Shown here piece after piece: positions 7,681-16,072 of a stretch of DNA of 64,000 bases (positions are counted from its first letter, which is position 1; every line of letters starts with the position of its first letter). The translations under genes and the position numbers were made by a program. The stretch is taken from positions 1,922,001-1,986,000 of the forward strand of contig NZ_JAZHSH010000001.1 in NCBI RefSeq assembly GCF_040100845.1, read 5' to 3'. Source of the stretch: Chengkuizengella sp. SCS-71B (lineage in GTDB: Bacteria; Bacillota; Bacilli; Paenibacillales; KCTC-33759). The notes under the pieces were generated by a model that was not told the origin of the DNA, did not search any database, and was given only the letters and a program-made list of their open reading frames with translations.

Positions 7681-9270
7681 TTATAATAGCTTGTCGTTAT
7701 TCATCCTTTGTTCAGGATCAAGAGTATGACAAAGAGAACGGATCATTTCCATGCCTAGTTTCGTTTTTTCATTTTCAAGGTAAGGTTGATGATCAACTCC
7801 AACACCGTGTTGATGACTTATCGTTCCACCATGTTTAACTATCGCTTCACTTGCAGCTTTTTTTAATTTTTCCCAACGACGTTTCGTTTCCTCAGGATTA
7901 TCACCTATACGGAAAAGATAGGTCGTATAAATGCTAGAGCCATGTGGGTAAATATGAGAGAGATGAGTATATGCAAATACACTTTCATTCATATCTTGTA
8001 AACCTTCTCTTAATGCACTTTCAATAGATTGAACTGTTTCTGGCACTCGATTCCATGTTGTTGCTGTTTCTAAAGTATCTACGGCATAACCTTCCTGCCA
8101 TAAACTATTGCGTAAATATGGAGAACGAAAGCGGTTTTTTACCCATTGTTGCCCTGGTTTGGTACCTACAAGAACCCCTTTGTATTTTTTAATAATACTT
8201 TGTGCTTGGTTCAGTGCGGATTTCACACTTTTTTTAGTTCCAGTAACACCATAAACAAGCATACATTTTTGCTCATTTACTCCGTTCATTTTCAACCATT
8301 TATCTAACAAAGCGAGCACTTTGCTTTCTCCTGCCATAGTTAAGGTAGAAATCGTTTCTTCAGGTAAGCTTAAACGCATCATTGAAAGAGGAATGCCGTT
8401 TTGGGCAATTTGTCTAATGGCTGCCATTCCTTGCTCAGGAGTCGGGAAAAATGCTGAATAAAATTGTTCCTTTTGTGGTAATGGAGATATTTTAACGGTT
8501 GCTTTAGTAACAATACCTAATCTGCCTTCAGAGCCTAACACAAATTCTCGTAAATTTGGTCCAGCGGCTGATGCAGGCAAATTAGATATTTCTAACCTAC
8601 CTACTGGTGTTTCCATTTCTCCACCAACAAATAATTGTTCAATTCTCCCATATTTTAGTGATTGTTGTCCTGCTGAACGTGTAACAATCCATCCACCAAG
8701 AGTGGAATATTCAAATGACTGAGGGAAGTGTCCTAAAGTAAAACCTTTTGCTTGTAATGCTGCCTCTAGATCAGGTCCTTTAATACCTGCTTGAAATTGA
8801 GCAAGGCATCCGTCTTCATCTAAATCTAGTAATTTATTCATTCTGCTTACATCTACTGTGATAGTAGGTTTGTCTCCTTCAAGTGCTGCTAAATGACCTA
8901 CAACACTTGTACCTCCACCATAAGGCACAATATGTGCATCTATTTTTTTTGCAAATTGAAGCAATTCTCGAACTTCTTGTTCATTTAAGGGAAACGCTAC
9001 TCCATCAGGATAGGTTGGTATTGTGCCACTTCGAATGGCATTCCAATCACCAAAACTTTGACCAACAGCATGACGAAGTCTTTCCAGTGGATCCGTGTTT
9101 ATAAGATGATGCTCAGGTAAACGAGATGCAGGTACATTGTTAATTGCTTTTTCTAATGATATATCTTTTGGTTTATTACTAGGACCTAATTCATTTTCTA
9201 AAAATTTTTTTGCAGATTCAGGCAATTCAACATTTACAGATTCATCGCCCCAGCCATTCCATCTTCTCAA
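7681..9270 (-). CDS. AgpS-like FAD-binding oxidase (alkyl-DHAP synthase family)
   Basis: I choose the TTG at 9270, six bases after GGGGGA, giving 529 residues that begin RRWNGWGDES, close to the RWNGWG start of the alkyldihydroxyacetonephosphate synthase family. The FAD-binding (PCMH) domain includes IVPYGGGTSVVGHL and FEYSTLGGWIVTRSAGQQ; the C-terminal half includes SHQHGVGVDH, the position of the active-site His tract in AgpS. In eukaryotes AgpS exchanges the acyl group of acyl-DHAP for a fatty alcohol; bacterial homologues are mostly uncharacterised. It is encoded directly after a FadR-type regulator. Reading it as a glycerol-ether or acyl-DHAP enzyme is inference; a lactate/glycolate-type oxidase is the alternative. 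Confidence 0.75.
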   Translation of the reverse strand: MRRWNGWGDESVNVELPESAKKFLENELGPSNKPKDISLEKAINNVPASRLPEHHLINTDPLERLRHAVGQSFGDWNAIRSGTIPTYPDGVAFPLNEQEVRELLQFAKKIDAHIVPYGGGTSVVGHLAALEGDKPTITVDVSRMNKLLDLDEDGCLAQFQAGIKGPDLEAALQAKGFTLGHFPQSFEYSTLGGWIVTRSAGQQSLKYGRIEQLFVGGEMETPVGRLEISNLPASAAGPNLREFVLGSEGRLGIVTKATVKISPLPQKEQFYSAFFPTPEQGMAAIRQIAQNGIPLSMMRLSLPEETISTLTMAGESKVLALLDKWLKMNGVNEQKCMLVYGVTGTKKSVKSALNQAQSIIKKYKGVLVGTKPGQQWVKNRFRSPYLRNSLWQEGYAVDTLETATTWNRVPETVQSIESALREGLQDMNESVFAYTHLSHIYPHGSSIYTTYLFRIGDNPEETKRRWEKLKKAASEAIVKHGGTISHQHGVGVDHQPYLENEKTKLGMEMIRSLCHTLDPEQRMNNDKLL

Positions 9271-9308
9271 TTTAATTCCCCCTTGGATAATAATAAATAA
9301 ATGATTAA

Positions 9309-9322
9309 AGCAATCGCTTACA
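9309..9322 (-). promoter_or_regulatory. Possible catabolite-responsive element (cre-like)
   Basis: AGCAATCGCTTACA matches the CcpA consensus TGWAANCGNTNWCA at 12 of 14 positions. It lies in the gap between the regulator stop (9359) and the AgpS-like start (9270), where CcpA could block the operon. Weak by itself. Confidence 0.3.
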
Positions 9323-9358
9323 AAATCAATTTTGTAATACATCAAGATCATTTGTTAT

Positions 9359-10066
9359 CTATGTTTGATCAGTAGAGTTGATAGCATTTTTCCATAACGT
9401 AATACTTTTTAACATATCTTCTTTTGTAATTTGTTCAGCTTGATTTGCATCCTTTGACATTGCTGCCGTTAATAATCGAGCATAAAACATGTGGGTAGCT
9501 TCTCGGTTTTGCTGATGAGAAAAATATAGTAACCCCATGTGTTCATAAATTTGAGAAAAGCTGTTAATTAACAGTACATAAATTGGATTTTCAGATAAAA
9601 CAGCTAATTGTTTTTGCAGTTCCCAATCATATGATGTGAAACTGGCAGGGTCATCTTCTAGTTCATCACTTTTAGCCAAAATGGCAATGACTTTAGCAGG
9701 GTTTTTTAATACAGCCTCACGAACAAATGCTGGTGCTAAAGAAGCGCGAACTTCAAGAAGGTGAACTACAAAGTTTTCAGTTGGATGTTCCGTATTCGTT
9801 ATAATATTTTCAAGTGTGTTTAAATTGCCTTCCTGCCAGAAGTGATTCACGAGAGTGGGTTGCCCTTTACGAATGGTTAGCCACTTATCTCTTGCTAACC
9901 TTTGTAGGGATTCTCTTAAAGTAGTTCGTGCAATGCCTAACTTGGATGATAATTCTCTTTCTGGTGGAAGTGTACTTCCAGGTGGAAATTGATCTTCTAA
10001 AATCGCCTTGATTAAAAGTTGATCTATGGTTTGAGTAGGTTTAACATAGGTTTGATTTTTTTCCAA
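9359..10066 (-). CDS. FadR-type GntR-family regulator
   Basis: The 235-residue protein resembles E. coli FadR throughout. The N-terminal winged helix reads FPPGSTLPPERELSSKLGI, then ARTTLRESLQRLARDKWLT and a wing with KGQPTLVNHFW; the all-helical C-terminal part is of FadR_C length. E. coli FadR binds DNA without ligand and is released by long-chain acyl-CoA. Here the regulator is the first gene of the leftward operon, with a 17-bp palindrome on its promoter, so autoregulation is likely. The clear FadR-like wing suggests an acyl-CoA or related ligand, which would tie the downstream AgpS/GlpD/kinase genes to lipid-derived substrates. The ligand is inferred. Confidence 0.8.
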   Translation of the reverse strand: MEKNQTYVKPTQTIDQLLIKAILEDQFPPGSTLPPERELSSKLGIARTTLRESLQRLARDKWLTIRKGQPTLVNHFWQEGNLNTLENIITNTEHPTENFVVHLLEVRASLAPAFVREAVLKNPAKVIAILAKSDELEDDPASFTSYDWELQKQLAVLSENPIYVLLINSFSQIYEHMGLLYFSHQQNREATHMFYARLLTAAMSKDANQAEQITKEDMLKSITLWKNAINSTDQT

Positions 10067-10118
10067 ATGAAAAGCCCCCAGTATTTTTAAAATATTCTGA
10101 AATTTATTTTAAGGCTTA

Positions 10119-10154
10119 TGGTCAGTCCTCTTTGAAGTTGTGGTCATACCACAA
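10119..10154 (-). promoter_or_regulatory. FadR/GntR-type operator, perfect 17-bp palindrome plus half-site
   Basis: TTGTGGTCATACCACAA at 10138-10154 is a perfect palindrome with a three-base centre. It contains TGGT-N3-ACCA, the core of FadR-type and general FadR-subfamily operators. A degenerate second site (TGGTCAGTCCT, 10119-10129) is 22 bp away, two helical turns, on the transcribed side. The palindrome abuts the -10 element of the leftward promoter. Confidence 0.75.
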
Positions 10155-10182
10155 ATATATAACATTGACCTCTGTATGTAAA
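10154..10182 (-). promoter_or_regulatory. Sigma-A-type promoter of the FadR/AgpS/GlpD/kinase operon
   Basis: On the minus strand, TTTACA (10182-10177) and TATATT (10159-10154) are 17 bases apart. The -10 end touches the operator palindrome, so a bound repressor would cover the start region. Confidence 0.65.
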
Positions 10183-10226
10183 GGGGTAATCTAAAGAATG
10201 TAAGATCCCTATTTAATTAGATAACA

Positions 10227-10257
10227 TTGTAAAAATCACAACCATATGTAGTATAAT
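10227..10257 (+). promoter_or_regulatory. Possible rightward promoter for the moxR operon
   Basis: TTGTAA (10227-10232) and TATAAT (10252-10257) are 19 bases apart, longer than optimal. The following ~300 bases to the moxR ATG hold no ORF of note. I looked for a T-box (no AGGGTGGNACCGCG) and for known riboswitch cores and saw none. Confidence 0.35.
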
Positions 10258-10565
10258 GTAGTTTTATATAACATCTAGTTAATTAAAAATGATGGATGGT
10301 AAGTATTTGAGGCAATCTATTTTCGATTAAAAGCAGATTGAAACCAGCAGCCAATTAAATCGTATTAAATTTATAAAATGCCAGACAGATTAAAAATGGA
10401 TGAATTGAGTGCTTTAATTACAATGAATAAAAAATAAATCATTTTAAATTATTGATTATAAAGCAAGCGTGTATTTAATTGGTACAGCAAGACTTGAAAC
10501 TTCAATCATTAGAATTAAACGGTAAACAATTGTAGAATATACACAAATATGAAGGAGCTATAATT

Positions 10566-11510
10566 ATGTCAAGTTTTCTAAATGATTTTCAAAACTCAGT
10601 AGGAAAAGTAATAATTGGTAAAGATCGAGTGGTTGAGCTATTGTTAATCTCATTATTAAGTAAAGGTCACGTATTACTAGAAGATGTCCCCGGGACAGGG
10701 AAAACAAAACTAGCTAAAACATTTGCAACTCTAATAAATGGTTCATTCCAACGCATTCAATTTACGCCAGATGTGCTTCCAAGTGATGTGACAGGAATAC
10801 AATTTTTTAACCCAAAAAATCAGGAATTTCAATTAAGATTAGGTCCTGTTCATACTAACATTTTGTTAGCTGATGAAATAAATAGGGCTACTCCAAGAAC
10901 ACAATCTAGCTTACTGGAAGCAATGGAGGAGAGGCAAGTTACGATTGATGGACAAACTTTTAAACTTCCTGAACCATATATAGTGTTTGCAACTCAAAAC
11001 CCGTCAGAATCACATGGAACTTTTCCATTACCAGATGCTCAGCTTGATCGATTTTTAATGGTGATTCCAGTAGGTTACCCTACATTTGATCAGGAAAAAG
11101 AAATGATGAGCAGGTATCGTATGGAAGACCCTCTCTCAGAAATTGAGTCTGTGATAGACATTGAGAAAATTACTAGTTTACAAGATGAAATTAAGAGTGT
11201 AAATATAACAGAAGATATTGAGACATATATGCTTGCGATTATTTATGCTACTCGTGAATCAGAATTAATTGAAACTGGAGTTAGTCCTCGAGGAACGTTA
11301 GCATTTATGCGAGCAATTCAAGCGAAGGCATTTTTGAACGGAAGAAATTATTGCTTGCCTGAAGATGTGATAGAGTTAGCGCCATACATACTAAGTCATC
11401 GCCTTATATTATCTACTGAAGGTATGTTAAAGAGCTCGAAAAGACAGATTATACAAGATATTGTGCATTCTATTGAAGTTCCTGTTGAATCAGGTGCTAC
11501 TTTATCATGA
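10566..11510 (+). CDS. MoxR-family AAA+ ATPase
   Basis: The 314-residue protein has Walker A (PGTGKTK, Lys46) and Walker B (LLADEINRA, Asp103-Glu104), a sensor-1 Asn region (FATQNPSE) and GVSPRGTLAFMRA near the C-terminus, all usual for MoxR proteins. These act as chaperone-like ATPases that mature or activate partner proteins. The downstream DUF58 gene overlaps it by four bases (ATGA), and a membrane protein gene follows, the common MoxR-DUF58-membrane protein trio (B. subtilis yeaC-yeaD-yebA). AAGGAGC lies before the ATG. Confidence 0.9.
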   Translation: MSSFLNDFQNSVGKVIIGKDRVVELLLISLLSKGHVLLEDVPGTGKTKLAKTFATLINGSFQRIQFTPDVLPSDVTGIQFFNPKNQEFQLRLGPVHTNILLADEINRATPRTQSSLLEAMEERQVTIDGQTFKLPEPYIVFATQNPSESHGTFPLPDAQLDRFLMVIPVGYPTFDQEKEMMSRYRMEDPLSEIESVIDIEKITSLQDEIKSVNITEDIETYMLAIIYATRESELIETGVSPRGTLAFMRAIQAKAFLNGRNYCLPEDVIELAPYILSHRLILSTEGMLKSSKRQIIQDIVHSIEVPVESGATLS

Positions 11511-12721
11511 TGTGGAGATCAGAGGTTCATATTCCAGATACATTTAAATATTCAATTTATATTTTACCTATTTTATTTGTTATAGAATATTTGTTATTTT
11601 CATCGTTTATTTTAATATTATCTATTCTATTATTAATTTGTATATACACTTTCATTTACCACTATCTTCATAAAGTACAGAACCATGTTCATCTTTTAAA
11701 TAAGAAAAAAACGATTAAATTATTTCCAAATGAAACGGCTACCATTCCAGTCAGCATTAAACATAGAGGGACTATCCCTTTTGTACAAGGGGACATCACA
11801 TTTCAATCTAGTAATTCAATTGGTTGTATTAATATAACAAAACATCTAGAAGGTGAAATGAAAACAACCTATAAGTTTTCAATTTCAAATCAATATAACT
11901 CAATTAAATCTTACCCGATTGAAATTGTTGCGCAAAAACGTGGTGTTGCAAAATTGAAAAATGTGGAAGTGAAAGCGTTTGATCCATTTTATATTGGTTT
12001 TGCTTTACTTTTTTATCAATCTAATTATCGAACAGAAGTACTTGTATATCCAGAACCAAAGCCTGTAGTTAACGATCATTTTCTTGAGAAAGTGAAGAGT
12101 GGAGATCATATAACTCAACATTCGTTATTTGAGGATAGCTCTCTCATTCGTGGTGCTAGAGAGTATGTGCCAAGTGATCCATTTTCTCGTATTCATTGGG
12201 GTTTATCTGCAAAAAATAACACATTAATGACAAAAGAATTTGATCATACGAATTATGTTAAATGGACACTCATTTTAAATGTACTGATAGACCATCCGTC
12301 GTCGGTTAATAGCTTTTCATTAAACATGGAAAATGACATCAGTTATACTACTTATATGTGTCAGTATGCACATAAGCATGGTATTCCTTTTGAAATATAT
12401 GCAAATGTTGTGGTGAACAATACGCAATCGTCATTTCACTTAGAATCAGGCAAAGGGGAAAAACATCTATTAAGGGCAATGGAGATGTTTGCTAGAATAT
12501 CCATTGAAAACATTACTATCAAATCAAACCATTTTTATACTTCTTTGAAAAAAAGATTAGATGGAGATGCGATTATTATTTATTTTGGTGAACAAGGAAT
12601 AACGACCACAGAGTTTTTGCACTCTCAGTTTAATTCTGGGACTACGATTTTTACAGTTGAAGAACAAGAAAAAGAAGCTTATATAAAACCTTTCGAAGCA
12701 AGGAGGGGTACATTTGTTTAA
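11507..12721 (+). CDS. DUF58 domain membrane protein
   Basis: The 404-residue protein starts with two membrane helices (residues ~14-50), then a beta-rich domain and the DUF58 core. The core is recognised from RGAREYVPSDPFSRIHWGLSAK, here spanning 12150-12210, which carries the family's RxYxxGD/PxRxIxW signature. DUF58 proteins have a von Willebrand-like fold and work with MoxR ATPases in the envelope or cell-wall context. Its start codon overlaps the moxR stop, so translation is coupled. It ends eight bases inside the next gene. Confidence 0.85.
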   Translation: MMWRSEVHIPDTFKYSIYILPILFVIEYLLFSSFILILSILLLICIYTFIYHYLHKVQNHVHLLNKKKTIKLFPNETATIPVSIKHRGTIPFVQGDITFQSSNSIGCINITKHLEGEMKTTYKFSISNQYNSIKSYPIEIVAQKRGVAKLKNVEVKAFDPFYIGFALLFYQSNYRTEVLVYPEPKPVVNDHFLEKVKSGDHITQHSLFEDSSLIRGAREYVPSDPFSRIHWGLSAKNNTLMTKEFDHTNYVKWTLILNVLIDHPSSVNSFSLNMENDISYTTYMCQYAHKHGIPFEIYANVVVNNTQSSFHLESGKGEKHLLRAMEMFARISIENITIKSNHFYTSLKKRLDGDAIIIYFGEQGITTTEFLHSQFNSGTTIFTVEEQEKEAYIKPFEARRGTFV

Positions 12722-13910
12722 TTTCATTAAAAATCAACGCCTTCCTTGGTTAAACTATGTATACGAGGCGATTCTTGTATATTATTTTTTCATTATATTT
12801 TCCATGTATGAAGATCAAATGCCTTTGTTTATCCCTTTTTTCATTACATATGTCATTGGAACATTACCTATGGCATGGATGATTTATAAGAAAAATGGGG
12901 CAGTTACTTACATCCATCTATTGATTGCAGCTCCATTTATATATATGGTGTCAATGTTATTTGATTTTTCTATATTTATTTCAACTTTAATTGTAATTGT
13001 TTCAATCTGGAGGTTTTCAATTCATATAAAAGAGGGAAGAGTAGAAAACTTTGAAAAACAGATTCTAATTTCCATCCCAATCGTATCTCTTTGTTTGTTT
13101 TTGAATGCTGATTTTACAAAAGATTTTATATTTTATTTGTTTTTTATACAAATTATATGTTTTCCATTGATCAGAAGGGAAAATATAAAATTTAAAGAAG
13201 GAAAGAATAAAGATAATTATTTATGGACTTTTTTATCTCTTGTCATCTTCTGTTTATTTATTGTCATTGGTGTTTTATTGATTGCTCCACTTTTATTAGA
13301 AGGATTCATTTATATTTCTTCTTTTATTATTGTTCATGTGTTTGGAAAAATGATGGAATGGCTCATATCTATAGTATCTCAAAATAAAAGTGTGGATGAA
13401 TTTTTTTCCAATGAAAATGGAGATGAAAACAACGAACTAAATCCTATGTTTTCTCAGGAAGTTGTGAATTCCTATCCTATACTTGAAGTCCTCGGTTATA
13501 TAGTAACAATTATTCTTATTGGTTTCATTTTATCGTATTTGTATAAACGATTAAAAAAAGTTTCGATTTCTCCAAAATTAAGAAATTATATACTACCACT
13601 TGAATTTTATGAGGAAGAAGGGAGAGAAAACTTAGAAGACATCAGAAAAAAGTACTCTTCTCATAACAATAATATGATTCGAAAGAGGGTGGATCGACTT
13701 GAGCATGATTTAGCTAAATATGGAAAAGGGAGAAAGCCACATGAGACCTTAGAAAATTGGCTTTCACGAATTAAAATTAATGAAAATCAGTTAAAAGAAA
13801 TCACAGAGATTTATAAGAAGGCAAGATATGGAGTTAAAAATATCAATAAACAAGAAAAAAGTAGGTTTATAAACTCCATAAAAAATGTTAAAAGTAGTTT
13901 TAAGAAGTAA
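12714..13910 (+). CDS. Membrane protein of the MoxR operon, DUF4129-like tail
   Basis: The 398-residue protein has about six membrane helices in residues 10-215, another around 255-275, and a cytosolic basic C-terminus. It starts at a TTG six bases after AGGAGGG. In the usual trio the third gene is a transglutaminase-like protein (YebA) with the catalytic domain between helices six and seven. Here that extracytoplasmic stretch is only about 40 residues (NKSVDEFFSNENGDENNEL), so no transglutaminase domain fits. The tail (KPHETLENWLSRI) resembles the DUF4129 end of YebA-type proteins. Likely a shortened member. Confidence 0.65.
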   Translation: MFNFIKNQRLPWLNYVYEAILVYYFFIIFSMYEDQMPLFIPFFITYVIGTLPMAWMIYKKNGAVTYIHLLIAAPFIYMVSMLFDFSIFISTLIVIVSIWRFSIHIKEGRVENFEKQILISIPIVSLCLFLNADFTKDFIFYLFFIQIICFPLIRRENIKFKEGKNKDNYLWTFLSLVIFCLFIVIGVLLIAPLLLEGFIYISSFIIVHVFGKMMEWLISIVSQNKSVDEFFSNENGDENNELNPMFSQEVVNSYPILEVLGYIVTIILIGFILSYLYKRLKKVSISPKLRNYILPLEFYEEEGRENLEDIRKKYSSHNNNMIRKRVDRLEHDLAKYGKGRKPHETLENWLSRIKINENQLKEITEIYKKARYGVKNINKQEKSRFINSIKNVKSSFKK

Positions 13911-14011
13911 TGCAACTAGAAGGTAAAATCGACCATGATGCTTATAATTGATTTATAAAGATGGGTAGAGTTAAAATAAAAATCAGTCTTTGTTAGAAGG
14001 AGTAGATACAT

Positions 14012-14764
14012 ATGATAAATCAAGTTAAAATAGCAATTATTGCAGATATTCATGGAAATTCATGGGCTTTAGAGGCTGTATTGGAAGATATAAAAAAGAG
14101 AGGAATTACGAATATTGTAAACTTGGGTGACAGTTTAACCGGTCCATTAGATCCTCGTGGAACTGCGGAAATACTTCAATTGCATAAAATCATATCTATT
14201 AAAGGTAATCAGGATAGACTCATTTTAAAACCTACTAAAGAGTTCTTAGAATCTAATACTTATACATATGTAAAAGAACAGTTATCCTCAGACGACTTGT
14301 TATGGTTAGATCAACAGTCGGAAACATTATCATTGAATGAAGAAGATATCTATCTATGTCACGGAACACCAACCTCAGATGAAGCCCATTTACTTGAAGA
14401 AGTTACACAACATGGTGTTTTTCTTAGACACTCTGAAGAAATTGAGAAGGATGTAAAAGATATAAAGCAATCCGTTATTTGTTGTGCGCATAGTCATGTA
14501 CCAAGAACGGTTTATTTACCAACCGGACAAATAGTTTTAAATCCAGGGAGTGTAGGAATGCCAGCATACATAGATGATTTGCCGTATCCTCATCATATGG
14601 AGTCTGGGAATCCCCATGCAAATTATGTAGTTTTAACTAAAAACGAAGGGCAATGGACGGTTGAACAAATTGCAGTACCCTATAACTGGAATGAAGCGGC
14701 AGCAAGAGCTATAGAAAATGGCAGGGATGATTGGGCTAAGTGGATTAAGCTTGGTCGTGTATGA
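14012..14764 (+). CDS. Calcineurin-like metallophosphoesterase
   Basis: The 250-residue cytosolic protein has the dimetal phosphoesterase motifs in order: ADIHGN (residues ~11-16), NLGDSLTG, KGNQDR, then CHGTPTS and CAHSHVP with NPGSVG. This is the YfcE/MJ0936-type subgroup, which hydrolyses phosphodiester or phosphomonoester substrates; the physiological substrate is unknown. The usual GNHD is GNQD here, a variation seen in the subgroup. AGAAGGAG precedes the ATG. A bidirectional terminator follows. Confidence 0.85.
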   Translation: MINQVKIAIIADIHGNSWALEAVLEDIKKRGITNIVNLGDSLTGPLDPRGTAEILQLHKIISIKGNQDRLILKPTKEFLESNTYTYVKEQLSSDDLLWLDQQSETLSLNEEDIYLCHGTPTSDEAHLLEEVTQHGVFLRHSEEIEKDVKDIKQSVICCAHSHVPRTVYLPTGQIVLNPGSVGMPAYIDDLPYPHHMESGNPHANYVVLTKNEGQWTVEQIAVPYNWNEAAARAIENGRDDWAKWIKLGRV

Positions 14765-14804
14765 CTTATATTTCTTAGAATGTATTGATAAAATAATGAT
14801 TCAT

Positions 14805-14861
14805 AAATAGAGGGTTGTAAATTATCCATGATTTAAGACCATGAAATCCCTCTATTTTTTT
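14805..14861. terminator. Bidirectional terminator between convergent genes
   Basis: AAATAGAGGG (14805-14814) pairs with CCCTCTATTT (14848-14857), followed by T's; the other strand also has a T-run. The loop and 3' arm (TAAGACCATGAAATCCCTCTA) closely match the repeat unit found at 35.1 kb, so the hairpin may be derived from that repeat. Confidence 0.6.
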
Positions 14862-15106
14862 ACACAAGTTTCGTTAATCAGCCTAAGTTTTTCTACTCTA
14901 GTTAATTTTTTTATTGCATATTCTTTTTTTAATGCATCTGATTTAGTCTCACATTCTTCAAAATATACAATTTCTACAGGTAACCTTGCTCTAGTATATT
15001 TTGAAGCTTTTCCTTGATTATGAACTTCAACTCTCTTATTCAAATCATTAGTATATCCAGTATATAAGGTATTGTCTGAACATTTTAATATATAAACATA
15101 AAACAT
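14852..15106 (-). CDS. GIY-YIG domain protein (YhbQ/UPF0213 type)
   Basis: The 84-residue protein is a stand-alone GIY-YIG domain: YVYILKC at the start, TLYTGYT (the second motif), the conserved Arg in LNKRVEVHN, and an ExxxK-type helix (KEYAIKKL). The family is related to excision and homing endonucleases; small members have nuclease activity in some cases and unclear roles. The ATG at 15106 is chosen because GGAG is eight bases before it. It lies directly beside an IS3-family relic. Confidence 0.85.
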   Translation of the reverse strand: MFYVYILKCSDNTLYTGYTNDLNKRVEVHNQGKASKYTRARLPVEIVYFEECETKSDALKKEYAIKKLTRVEKLRLINETCVKK

Positions 15107-15137
15107 AAGAACCACTCCGCTTAATTTTCTAGTTAAT

Positions 15138-15475
15138 TCATAAACTCGAAATCAACAAATGACTTTCCTTTGCTTCATAATAATAGGTGCTTCTTGAGAT
15201 GTTTAGGACTTTACACATTGCTGCTTGCTTTAACATATCATTTTCCATTCGAAGTTGTTTGATTTCTTTTCTAAGTTCTCTTAGCTCTTGTTCCTCAGGG
15301 GTTAAATTGTCTTTTTCTTTAAACGATCCCGATGTATCACTCTGCATTTATCGAGTGCTGATGGCGTTAATTTATACTCTCTAATTATATCTTTACGTGG
15401 CTTACCACTTTTATAAAGCTGCACCATTTGTTGCTTGAATTCCGGACTAAATGTTCTTCGTTTTCTTTTTGTCAT
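15138..15475 (-). pseudogene. IS3-family transposase OrfA-OrfB remnant, frameshifted and deleted
   Basis: From the ATG at 15475 (MTKRKRRTFSPEFKQQMVQL, then the IS3 OrfA helix-turn-helix) the frame runs to KLTPSALDK and then breaks. Continuing sense lies in another frame (SGSFKEKDN, TPEEQELRELRKEI), the OrfA leucine-zipper region. After ENDMLKQAA it jumps directly to MCKVLNISRSTYYYEAK, the start of OrfB, showing an internal deletion. OrfB ends after a few residues in foreign sequence; its DDE domain is absent. The product cannot transpose. Confidence 0.8.
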
Positions 15476-15551
15476 AGTAGATTCTCCTCAATAATATTAG
15501 TTGTATTCTACTTGACCTTAATTTTTCTGTCCAGTTAAGTGTAGTCCATCT
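15138..15551 (-). mobile_element. Remnant of an IS3-family insertion sequence
   Basis: The span holds a decayed transposase gene and, upstream of it on the minus strand, the probable terminal sequence starting TGGACTACACTTAACTGG near 15551. The other end and nearly all of orfB are missing; sequence unrelated to the IS begins at about 15150. So this is a truncated, immobile copy. Confidence 0.6.
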
Positions 15552-15655
15552 ATGTGTTTTAATTGGATGAATAGATAGGAAGGGAATGATATAATCAGGG
15601 TAAAGAAACACCTAAGTGAACTTAAAAATTTAGCCATCATAAAGGAGAAAATGGA

Positions 15656-15946
15656 ATGAATATTAAAGGCACAGTAAATATATCTATTGAGGACTTTGAC
15701 AACTTAAGGAAAAAAGCAAAGGAACTCGATGAACTTAATAAGAGATTAAAATCTTGTTCAACTGTAGAAAAAACATTTATAAAATCAGGAGAAAATGAAG
15801 GGAAAGTAACACAACTCATTACAATTGATACACAGAAATTAACTAAAATTGGAGTAGAACACTCTCTTTATAATAATGAAGATTGGGATGATCTTTATGA
15901 CGAATATGAAGTGAAGTTAATTAATGTTGAACAAGCAAAAAAATAG
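15656..15946 (+). CDS. Small hypothetical protein with helical segment
   Basis: The 96-residue acidic protein begins with a short strand (MNIKGTVNIS) and then a strongly charged helix (IEDFDNLRKKAKELDELNKRL) that could be a coiled coil; the rest is mixed. The start of the helix resembles small phage or plasmid proteins with an SIEDFDNL opening, but I do not recognise the family. AAAGGAG is 8-10 bases before the ATG. It lies between an IS relic and fosB. Confidence 0.55.
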   Translation: MNIKGTVNISIEDFDNLRKKAKELDELNKRLKSCSTVEKTFIKSGENEGKVTQLITIDTQKLTKIGVEHSLYNNEDWDDLYDEYEVKLINVEQAKK

Positions 15947-16072
15947 TATTAAGTTTGAAACATATAACAATGATTTATTTAGGGATATATTAGATAATGC
16001 TACAACAAAGGATAATAGGAGTTAAAGTTACAAGTAAATATAAATAAAACAATATTAAAAGGACGAGTTTTA

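Noticed and set aside
10260-10565. T-box or other riboswitch before moxR
   Set aside because: The long leader looked suggestive, but the T-box AGGGTGG-ACCGCG element, terminator and known aptamer cores are absent.
15138-15475. Functional transposase
   Set aside because: Frameshift in OrfA, an internal deletion and loss of the DDE domain.
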